Of a stretch of 7,215 nt of DNA, positions 1-5,755 are shown one piece after another. Below the pieces are notes generated by a model that was not told where the DNA came from, did not search any database, and was given only the letters and a program-made list of their open reading frames with translations. How positions within the stretch are numbered: position 1 is the first letter of the stretch; the number at the start of each line of letters is the position of its first letter. The position numbers and the translations under genes were made by a program. This DNA is from Victivallales bacterium (GTDB lineage Bacteria; Verrucomicrobiota; Lentisphaeria; Victivallales; JAUVCU01): assembly GCA_029934175.1 (NCBI GenBank), contig JAOZMT010000103.1, positions 1 through 7,215 of the forward strand. Direction: 5' to 3'.

Positions 1-131
1 TGTCTTGGAAAATTAATTGCATAATACATCCCATCTTCAATTAACTCTTTGCATCGTGCAAATTTAGCACTCGTATCGCACATATAATGCTTAGCAGGAA
101 TACATAATCCTGTTGTATTAAATTTTTTCAT
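1..131 (-). CDS. AAA-ATPase-like / PD-(D/E)XK nuclease-like family protein, N-terminal fragment
   Basis: Only the first 43 codons lie in the window; the gene runs off the left edge. The translated start MKKFNTTGLCIP is followed by a KHYM segment, then an LIEDGMYYAINFPRQ segment. In the family I recognise (bacterial AAA-ATPase-like proteins with a C-terminal PD-(D/E)XK nuclease-like DUF1703 domain), this N-terminus reads TGxCxPxKHYMVD...GxYFxINRxRQYGKTTTL, so the Walker A P-loop should begin just beyond the edge. The start is supported by an AAGGA six bases upstream. It lies 16 nt after the CheR stop on the same strand, so it may be the last gene of the chemosensory operon or an independent gene behind it. 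The family's physiological role is not settled, and it often occurs in many copies per genome. Neither the ATPase site nor the nuclease domain can be checked here. Confidence 0.8.
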   Translation of the reverse strand, partial: MKKFNTTGLCIPAKHYMCDTSAKFARCKELIEDGMYYAINFPR

Positions 132-137
132 TTTTTA

Positions 138-142
138 TCCTT
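138..142 (-). promoter_or_regulatory. Ribosome binding site of the AAA-ATPase-like gene
   Basis: On the minus strand the 16-nt gap after the CheR stop contains AAGGA, with six bases to the ATG at 131. It fixes the start of the truncated gene and shows that this gene can be initiated on its own, without coupling to CheR. Confidence 0.7.
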
Positions 143-147
143 TTTTG

Positions 148-1527
148 TTAATTAATAAAACCATTTATGATTTTATTCAAAACTGCAACTGTCATTCCTT
201 CGCTATCTTTAATCTCTTTATCAGAAGGCTCTTTACTTAATAAATTTTTTGTATTCTTAAAATGGTGAATTGCTTGTTGTTTTTTATTTTGTTCATTAGC
301 AATATTTCCAAGTTTGAAATTGGCTAAGATATTTTTATAATCTAAAAAAACAACAGTTTCAAATGATTTCTTAGCGTCATCTAAGCGACCTAGTTCATAG
401 CATATATTACCGTATAATGAATGCCCTACAATATTTAATTTATCTAAATGGAAAATTTTCTCACAAAACTCTAATCCTTTCTCTAATAATCCTAAATTTG
501 CATATAACTTAGTCATCAAAATATAATCTTTTTTATTTTTTTGAACTTTTTTAGATATTATACCAAGGCTATTATCATACTCTCTTTTATCGAATAATTT
601 CATTGCTTTATCATATAAATCTATTTTTTGAACAATCTCTTTTTTTTTCTTTAATACTGGAATTGTTTTATTGAGCCTTACTTCTTCAATCACTTTTTTA
701 GGTTCTATAGCTTTCTTATTTATCTTTTTATAATAAAATCCATTTTTAGTATAAATAGTTTCAAAATAACCTTTGGGGATAAATCCTCCTTCTGGAGCAC
801 TCACAAATAAATATCCGCCAAGCTTTAAAGCTTTATGTAATCTTTTAATGATTGCCCTTGCATCTTCTAATGAAAAATAAATCAGGACATTTCGACAAAA
901 TATTATATCTAATTCTTTTAAATTAGGATTGCGGTATAATTTATCATTTAAGTTTAATAAAGAAAAATCGACTTTCGCCATAATATCACAATTTAATTTA
1001 TAGCTATTTTCTGCGACTTGTGCAAAATATTTAGCACGATATTTTATTGCATCTTCTCGAAATGACCAAGTTGTATATTCTCCTTTTTTAGCCTTAGCTA
1101 TTACCTCAGGGTCTATGTCAGTTGCATAAATTTTTGACTTAACATAAGGATATTTTTCATTTAACAAAATTGCTAAAGAATATGCTTCTTCTCCAGATGA
1201 TGCTGCTGCACTCCAAATATTTAAATTCCCTTTTTGAACTAATTGTGGAAGAATTTCTTTTTCTAAATTTTCAAAATTTTCTTTATGTCGAAAAAAATAA
1301 GTTTCATTTATTGTAAAAGCTGATACAAATTGATTTGCTTTTTGAGATGTCCAGTCAGTGTTAAGAAAATCATTGACACATTCCTCTGCCGTTTGAAACT
1401 TTAAATCATTAGAGCCTTGTTTTAAATTCTTTAAAACAGCTCTTTTTTCTACTTTACTCAAATCTAGCCCAAAAGATTTTTTTACTTTATTTATAAAGCT
1501 ATTATATTTTTCATCAGATAATTGCAT
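148..1527 (-). CDS. cheR: CheR-type chemoreceptor methyltransferase with C-terminal TPR domain
   Basis: SAM-dependent protein-glutamate methyltransferase expected to methylate the cytoplasmic domain of a chemoreceptor. CheR signatures appear in order: TINETYFFR (residues 72-80), the SAM-binding IWSAAASSGEEAYSLA (104-119), ATDID (135-139), FCRNVLIYF (210-218) and GGYLFVSAPEG (237-247). A lysine-rich linker (about 270-300) leads to roughly three TPR units (about 305-432). At 459 aa it is far longer than plain CheR (about 280 aa) and matches the CheR-TPR architecture of WspC/FrzF-type alternative chemosensory systems, where the TPRs mediate protein contacts. The C-terminal EGMTVAVLNKII stretch resembles the tail seen on such fusions. 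Its ATG directly abuts the CheW stop, and an AGAGGA lies inside the end of cheW. No CheB demethylase or receptor is visible, so its substrate must be encoded elsewhere. The methyltransferase call is firm; the exact pathway is inferred. Confidence 0.95.
   Translation of the reverse strand: MQLSDEKYNSFINKVKKSFGLDLSKVEKRAVLKNLKQGSNDLKFQTAEECVNDFLNTDWTSQKANQFVSAFTINETYFFRHKENFENLEKEILPQLVQKGNLNIWSAAASSGEEAYSLAILLNEKYPYVKSKIYATDIDPEVIAKAKKGEYTTWSFREDAIKYRAKYFAQVAENSYKLNCDIMAKVDFSLLNLNDKLYRNPNLKELDIIFCRNVLIYFSLEDARAIIKRLHKALKLGGYLFVSAPEGGFIPKGYFETIYTKNGFYYKKINKKAIEPKKVIEEVRLNKTIPVLKKKKEIVQKIDLYDKAMKLFDKREYDNSLGIISKKVQKNKKDYILMTKLYANLGLLEKGLEFCEKIFHLDKLNIVGHSLYGNICYELGRLDDAKKSFETVVFLDYKNILANFKLGNIANEQNKKQQAIHHFKNTKNLLSKEPSDKEIKDSEGMTVAVLNKIINGFIN
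1012..1024 (+). repeat. TGCGANNNGTGCA motif copy (in cheR)
   Basis: Exact match, TGCGACTTGTGCA on the plus strand. In the cheR sense it encodes A-Q-V-A with codons GCA CAA GTC GCA. Confidence 0.6.
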
Positions 1528-1968
1528 TTAGATTTCCTCTAAGTGAATTAACTCTTTTTCTGATAGTAAATTATTCAAATCGCAGATTAAAATAATTTCT
1601 CCATTAAAGTTAATAGTTCCTTCAATTGTATCAATCCCTTGTGCAATATCATCCATTTGATCTGTCTTATCTGTATCAAGTAAATTTTTTATATTATCTA
1701 CTATTAATGCTAATTTGCGTCCTCTGAAATGGACTATTATAAATTTATCATCTAATTGAATATCCCTATCTGCAACATTCATACGAATTCTTGTATTAAT
1801 CGCAGGTATAATTCCTCCATACAAATTGATAACTCCTTTGATTATAGGAGGTGCATCAGGTAACTGAGTAATTGCAACCGAATGAATTACTCTATCCACA
1901 TCTGTAATATGCAATGCATATTTTTGGTCTTCTATTATAAATATAAGATAATGATTTATGTTTTTCAT
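1528..1968 (-). CDS. cheW: CheW-like adaptor protein
   Basis: Single CheW domain of 146 aa, a normal length for a free-standing CheW. The first strand LIFIIEDQKYALHITDVDRVI, the hallmark GVINLYGGIIPAINTR (residues 44-59) and the closing EGTINFNGEIILICDLNNLL all follow the CheW/SH3-like pattern. Known CheW proteins tie receptors to the CheA P5 domain in the cytoplasm. Here the upstream kinase has no CheW-like or P5 domain, so the kinase partner is not obvious from the window. The gene starts 3 nt after the kinase stop and has no recognisable Shine-Dalgarno: the bases before the ATG are AT-rich with no AGGA-like run. Translation by coupling to the kinase is therefore likely. The downstream junction is TAA immediately followed by the ATG of cheR. 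Confidence 0.95.
   Translation of the reverse strand: MKNINHYLIFIIEDQKYALHITDVDRVIHSVAITQLPDAPPIIKGVINLYGGIIPAINTRIRMNVADRDIQLDDKFIIVHFRGRKLALIVDNIKNLLDTDKTDQMDDIAQGIDTIEGTINFNGEIILICDLNNLLSEKELIHLEEI
1535..1540 (-). promoter_or_regulatory. Ribosome binding site of cheR inside the 3' end of cheW
   Basis: AGAGGA on the minus strand, seven bases before the cheR ATG, formed by the last codons of cheW. Together with the touching TAA/ATG it supports this cheR start and tight translational coupling of the pair. Confidence 0.7.
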
Positions 1969-1971
1969 AAG

Positions 1972-4164
1972 TTAAATAGTTATTTTTAATTCTTTTAAGA
2001 ATAAATCTAGTTTATAAAATAGTGAAATTGCAATGCTTTTGCATAATATAAGATCTTTCTTATTAAATGCTCCTACAAAATCTTTATATTCTTGATATAC
2101 CGCTGTTCCACCAACTGTAGCTACTGGTGAGGCTAAAGCATGAAATGTGAAATGAAGAGCGTCCCAATTTTCATTTTTGAGTTCTAAAGATATTGTTTCA
2201 AGCTTCTCTGGGAACTCTTCTATAATACATTCTATATAACCTTCAAATCCATCTCCCATACTTTCTTTAAGACTTGAAAATATTTCTTTATCTATAAATT
2301 TCTTAACCTCATTAACATTAAACTTTTCGTCATTTGCGATTTGTGCAATTTTACCTAAATGACCATTCTTTAACAAGTCAATCAAATTATTTTTTGTAAA
2401 TGGTTTCTTTAAATAATCATCCATTCCTGCATTTAAGCATCTTTCACGATCTTTTTCCATCGCATTTGCGGTTAGTGCATATATTGGAATTTTTTTGTCT
2501 ACTTTATCAATTTCTTCCTGTGCTCTTATCATTGCTGTTGCTTCATAACCATCCATTACAGGCATCTGACAATCCATTAAAATTAAATCATAGCTACTAT
2601 CTTTTTTGTATTCATCAACAATTTTTTTTCCATTGTCTAATATTTTAAAATTACACATTAAGCTACTTAAGAAATTTTTGATTAATTTTTGATTAAATAT
2701 ACTATCTTCTGCAACTAAAATTTTGCAGTTTGAAAAATCTGTTATCTCTGAGTCTATTTTAACTTCTTCCTTTTCGGGAAGTATCACATTCGAACGCTCC
2801 AAAACAATGTCAAAATAAAAGACAGACCCTTTGTCTATTTGACTAACTATTTTAATTTGTCCGCCCATTAATTTAACAAGATTTTGAACAATAGCCAAAC
2901 CTAAGCCAGTTCCTCCAAATCTTCTTGTCGTAGATGCATCAGCTTGGGTAAAAGGTTGAAATAAAAATTCTTGTTGCTCTTCTGTAATTCCTATTCCAGT
3001 ATCACTAACTTCAAATCTAATAGTTGCTTGATTATCAACTTCTTTTATAATAGCAACTTTCAGACCAACAATCCCTTCTGAGGTAAATTTAATAGCATTA
3101 TTCAATAAATTGTTTAAAATTTGTCTTAAGCGAATTGGATCAAAACAAAACACTCCCTGTGCTTTTTCGTCTAAAATAGGTCTAAATTGTAATCCTTTTT
3201 CTGCGATTCGTGCAGAACATAAAGCCGACACATCTTTTATCGCTTTAGATAATGATTCATCTCTAATTTCTAAATTCATTTTCCCAGCTTCAACCTTAGA
3301 GAAATCTAAAATATCATTAATAATATACATTAATGAATGACCTGCACTTTTTATGGTATCTGCAAATTCTTTTTGCTCTTCGTCAAGTTTAGTATCTACA
3401 AGAAGTTCAGTCATTCCTAAAATACCATTCATAGGTGTTCGTATTTCATGAGACATATTTGCTAAAAACTGACTCTTGGCAATATTTGCATCTTCAGCTT
3501 TTATTCGTGCTTCCTCTAATTCTTTCTGATTCTTTTTCACTTCAATCAAAGCGACTTCTAACTCTTGATTTTTAGCTTCTGTTATCTTCTTTTCTTTTTC
3601 TAACTGCTCTTTAGTGCTTTGTATTTCTTTCAAAGCTTGCTCTATTGTCTTTGTTTTAAATACCGCATTCTCAAGGGAAGAAAAGAAAAAATCTATTGTT
3701 TGATATGAATTCTGTTTTATAATATGCTTTTCGCCTTTAAAAAATATTGGAATTCCATCAATATTAGTTTTATCTTCTCTCAATTTTTTATTTATGAATA
3801 TATTTTTTATTCGTGATAATAAAAAATCTTTATCGTAAGGCTTTGATATGAAATTGTTAGCTTGACATTTTAAGCCTCCAACAACATCTCTAGTATGAGA
3901 TAATGATGTAAGTAAAATTACAGATATTTCGCTTGTCTCATTACTTTTTTTAATATGTTCACATAGTTCATATCCATCCATATTAGGCATAACAATATCA
4001 GTAATAATAATTTGGGGAATGAAAGTTTCTAATAGCTCTAAAGCTTTAACGCCATCAATAGCTGTTTTAACACTGTATCCACCTTCAAGCAGAATCATTT
4101 CCAATTTAATTAATTGTGTAGGACTGTCCTCAACAATTATTATATCTACTTTTTCCTTATTCAT
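1972..4164 (-). CDS. Multidomain hybrid sensor histidine kinase: REC-HisKA-HATPase-REC-Hpt
   Basis: A 730-aa soluble phosphorelay kinase with no membrane segment. Receiver 1 (about 5-120) has E12/D13, phosphoacceptor D56, T86 and K108. A linker with FFKGEKHIIKQ and an FFFSSLENAV stretch (about 138-170), typical of kinases that start with a receiver, leads to a Glu/Lys-rich coiled coil (about 172-230). HisKA has the H-box SHEIRTPMNG with H239. HATPase_c shows the N-box around N356, DTGIGI at 388-393 and GGTGLGL at 417-423. Receiver 2 (about 480-595) has E486/D487, D531, T565 and K587. The C-terminus (about 640-730) resembles an Hpt domain with H675, but the usual HxLKG reads HALAS. The input is presumably protein or cytoplasmic, possibly phosphorylation of receiver 1. 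It heads the operon with cheW and cheR, which suggests chemosensory coupling. It is not CheA: the HEIRTP box is that of ordinary class I kinases. The GAGG five bases upstream supports the start. Confidence 0.95.
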   Translation of the reverse strand: MNKEKVDIIIVEDSPTQLIKLEMILLEGGYSVKTAIDGVKALELLETFIPQIIITDIVMPNMDGYELCEHIKKSNETSEISVILLTSLSHTRDVVGGLKCQANNFISKPYDKDFLLSRIKNIFINKKLREDKTNIDGIPIFFKGEKHIIKQNSYQTIDFFFSSLENAVFKTKTIEQALKEIQSTKEQLEKEKKITEAKNQELEVALIEVKKNQKELEEARIKAEDANIAKSQFLANMSHEIRTPMNGILGMTELLVDTKLDEEQKEFADTIKSAGHSLMYIINDILDFSKVEAGKMNLEIRDESLSKAIKDVSALCSARIAEKGLQFRPILDEKAQGVFCFDPIRLRQILNNLLNNAIKFTSEGIVGLKVAIIKEVDNQATIRFEVSDTGIGITEEQQEFLFQPFTQADASTTRRFGGTGLGLAIVQNLVKLMGGQIKIVSQIDKGSVFYFDIVLERSNVILPEKEEVKIDSEITDFSNCKILVAEDSIFNQKLIKNFLSSLMCNFKILDNGKKIVDEYKKDSSYDLILMDCQMPVMDGYEATAMIRAQEEIDKVDKKIPIYALTANAMEKDRERCLNAGMDDYLKKPFTKNNLIDLLKNGHLGKIAQIANDEKFNVNEVKKFIDKEIFSSLKESMGDGFEGYIECIIEEFPEKLETISLELKNENWDALHFTFHALASPVATVGGTAVYQEYKDFVGAFNKKDLILCKSIAISLFYKLDLFLKELKITI
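2335..2347 (+). repeat. TGCGANNNGTGCA motif copy (in hybrid kinase, before the Hpt region)
   Basis: Exact match, TGCGATTTGTGCA. In the kinase sense it encodes A-Q-I-A (GCA CAA ATC GCA) in the poorly conserved linker between receiver 2 and the Hpt-like domain. A one-mismatch copy, TGCGGTTAGTGCA, lies at 2467-2479 over the A-L-T-A of receiver 2. Confidence 0.6.
3202..3214 (+). repeat. TGCGANNNGTGCA motif copy (in hybrid kinase, HisKA-HATPase junction)
   Basis: Exact match, TGCGATTCGTGCA. In the kinase sense it encodes A-R-I-A (GCA CGA ATC GCA) near residue 318, outside the catalytic boxes. Confidence 0.6.
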
Positions 4165-4200
4165 TCAAACCTCATTTTATATAATTATTTTAATATAAAA

Positions 4201-4228
4201 AATATAACAGTTATTATTCTAAATTCAA
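4201..4228 (-). promoter_or_regulatory. Predicted sigma70-type promoter for the kinase-cheW-cheR operon
   Basis: On the minus strand a TTGAAT (-35, 4223-4228) is followed after 16 bases by TATATT (-10, 4201-4206), with TGT directly in front of the -10, giving an extended -10 character. Transcription would start near 4194, about 30 nt before the kinase ATG. The region is so AT-rich that -10-like hexamers are common, so this is a plausible rather than a proven site. Confidence 0.5.
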
Positions 4229-4257
4229 GTAAAAAGACAAAAGTTTTAATAATTAAT

Positions 4258-4285
4258 TTGACAAATAATAAAAAGGTATTATATT
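4258..4285 (+). promoter_or_regulatory. Predicted sigma70-type promoter for the TPR-glycosyltransferase pair
   Basis: A perfect -35 TTGACA (4258-4263) is followed after 16 bases by TATATT (4280-4285), five of six matches to the -10 consensus. Transcription would start near 4292, leaving a leader of about 27 nt that contains the AAGGA of the first gene. It lies 30 bp from the -35 of the opposing promoter, so the two divergent units share one short control region. Confidence 0.6.
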
Positions 4286-4305
4286 CATATAGATAAAACA
4301 ATTAT

Positions 4306-4310
4306 AAGGA
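4306..4310 (+). promoter_or_regulatory. Ribosome binding site of the first TPR-GT9 gene
   Basis: AAGGA eight bases ahead of the ATG at 4319, in an otherwise A/T-only context. It fixes the start codon of the 478-aa gene. Confidence 0.75.
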
Positions 4311-4318
4311 TTATAAAT

Positions 4319-5755
4319 ATGAATACAAATGATTTATTACAAGAAGCTTGTGAAGCGTTTAATGCTGGCGATTTAAAAAGTGCTGAAAAATGCTATAAAA
4401 AAATATTAAGGGATGAACCAAATAATTGCGAAGTCTTATTTATTTTAAGTAGTATGTCTTTGCATAATGATAATAGCAAACGAGCAAAATATTTTATTGA
4501 AAAAGCTTTGACAATAGAACCTATAAATGAAAAATATATTTTACATTTTTCCTCTATTTTAAGAAAAGAAAAAGAATATGAGAAAGAATATAATTTTTTG
4601 AAAAATATTCTAAATAAAATAAAAACACCCGAACTTTTAATGAAACTAGGGGAAGTATTAAGACTATTATTAAAAAATAATAAGGCAGAGAAGATTTTCT
4701 TAGAAGTTATAAAATTAGAGCCTAAAAACTATCTTGCTTTGGCAAATCTTGGCGATATATACAATTGTGAACGGCATTATTCCCATGCTGAAAAATATTA
4801 TAAACTTGCGATTTGTGCAAATTCAAATTTTCCTCAAATATACGATGCTTTAGGGAAGTTCTATTTGAAACTTGGTAAATATGAAAAAGGATGGAAGGGG
4901 CATGAATATAGACTACAACACGGAATATCTAACTTAAAAGATATTCCTAGACGATGGGATGGGGATAAATATCCAGAAGCAACCCTTATGTTAATTTGTG
5001 AACAAGGTTTTGGTGATATTATTCAATTCGCACGATTTATTCCTAAAGTAAAAGAATATTTTAAGAAAATAAAGTTTTTTTGTCAGAAAGAATTAATCTC
5101 TTTATTGCAAGTTTCCTTCCCTTATTGTGAGTTTATTGAAAAATGTGGAAAATTACCTCTTGATTATGATTTTCACATACCCATTATGAGTCTAGGAGAA
5201 GTTTTTAATATAAAAGAAGATACTATTCCGTCGCCTAATCAATATTTATCTACAACTAATGAGCAAATTAATAAATTTAAACCTATATTTTCTTCTAAAG
5301 TTAAAAACATCGGTTTTTGTTGGATGGGTAACTTAAAAAATCAAGAATTGTTACATCGAGCCATACCATTGGATAAATTTTCAACTATTTTTAATTATTC
5401 AAATATAAACTTTTATAATTTGAGAAAAGACGATACTGGAGATGATATTACACCTTATGCAAATTCATTAGATAATGTATTTGATTATACCAATAAATTC
5501 AATGATTTTAATGATACAGCTGGTTTTATAATGAACTTAGATATTGTAATAACTATTGACACATCTGTTGCACATCTCGCAGGAGCATTAGGCAAGGAGA
5601 CTATCCTTTTATTATCCTACAATGCTGATTGGCGATGGTTGGTAGATAGAAATGATAGCCCGTGGTATGGCTCAATAACACTTATTCGACAAAATAAAAT
5701 AAATAATTGGGATTCTGCGATTTGTGCAGTTAAGAAATATTTAGATGAAAAATAA
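4319..5755 (+). CDS. TPR protein with C-terminal heptosyltransferase (GT9)-like domain, copy 1
   Basis: 478 aa, no signal peptide or membrane segment. Residues 1-190 are about five TPR units (for example AEKCYKKILRDEPNN near 22 and AEKYYKLAICANSNFPQ near 157), ending in the GWKGHEYR segment typical of these fusions. The C-terminal half carries EQGFGDIIQFARF (228-240), IGFCWMGN (331-338), IDTSVAHLAGALG (413-425), DWRWL (437-441) and DSPWY (446-450). These are hallmarks of TPR-linked GT9-like proteins, related to ADP-heptose:LPS heptosyltransferases. In the family such proteins are often near surface-glycan or flagellin-glycosylation loci. The substrate cannot be read from the sequence, and activity rather than a glycan-binding role is inferred. 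It has its own promoter and SD and overlaps the next, paralogous gene by 11 nt. Three exact copies of the TGCGANNNGTGCA motif sit in this gene. Confidence 0.88.
   Translation: MNTNDLLQEACEAFNAGDLKSAEKCYKKILRDEPNNCEVLFILSSMSLHNDNSKRAKYFIEKALTIEPINEKYILHFSSILRKEKEYEKEYNFLKNILNKIKTPELLMKLGEVLRLLLKNNKAEKIFLEVIKLEPKNYLALANLGDIYNCERHYSHAEKYYKLAICANSNFPQIYDALGKFYLKLGKYEKGWKGHEYRLQHGISNLKDIPRRWDGDKYPEATLMLICEQGFGDIIQFARFIPKVKEYFKKIKFFCQKELISLLQVSFPYCEFIEKCGKLPLDYDFHIPIMSLGEVFNIKEDTIPSPNQYLSTTNEQINKFKPIFSSKVKNIGFCWMGNLKNQELLHRAIPLDKFSTIFNYSNINFYNLRKDDTGDDITPYANSLDNVFDYTNKFNDFNDTAGFIMNLDIVITIDTSVAHLAGALGKETILLLSYNADWRWLVDRNDSPWYGSITLIRQNKINNWDSAICAVKKYLDEK
4807..4819 (+). repeat. TGCGANNNGTGCA motif copy (in TPR-GT9 copy 1, TPR region)
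   Basis: Exact match, TGCGATTTGTGCA, encoding A-I-C-A at residues 164-167. Same 13 bases as the copies at 2335 and 5716. Confidence 0.6.
5569..5581 (-). repeat. TGCGANNNGTGCA motif copy (in TPR-GT9 copy 1, AHLAG box)
   Basis: Exact match on the minus strand; the plus strand reads TGCACATCTCGCA, encoding A-H-L-A of the conserved AHLAG box with a CTC leucine codon. Confidence 0.5.
5716..5728 (+). repeat. TGCGANNNGTGCA motif copy (3' end of TPR-GT9 copy 1)
   Basis: Exact match, TGCGATTTGTGCA, encoding A-I-C-A at residues 467-470, in the variable C-terminal tail. Confidence 0.6.

Noticed and set aside
2467..2479. Possible Haemophilus-type uptake sequence (AAGTGCGGT) because of a TGCGGT here
   Set aside because: The flanking bases do not fit the nine-base core, and the recurrent element in this window has a different bipartite consensus. 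The cyanobacterial HIP1 octamer GCGATCGC was not seen either.
2400..2648. 82-codon plus-strand open frame opposite the hybrid kinase
   Set aside because: It lies wholly over the receiver 2 region of the kinase, encodes a Leu/His/Phe-rich string with no family likeness, and has no ribosome binding site: an antisense shadow.
3110..3340. 76-codon plus-strand open frame opposite the kinase HisKA/HATPase region
   Set aside because: Fully antisense to well-conserved kinase codons, with no recognisable domain or start signal.
1972..4164. Kinase as a CheA homologue, given its cheW-cheR neighbours
   Set aside because: It has a HisKA H-box (HEIRTP), receivers at both ends and no P5/CheW-like regulatory domain, so it is an ordinary hybrid kinase.
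4114..4296. 60-codon plus-strand open frame spanning the kinase start and the divergent promoter region
   Set aside because: Composed almost only of residues favoured by AT-rich DNA (N, I, L, Y, K), overlaps both promoters and the kinase start, and has no SD.
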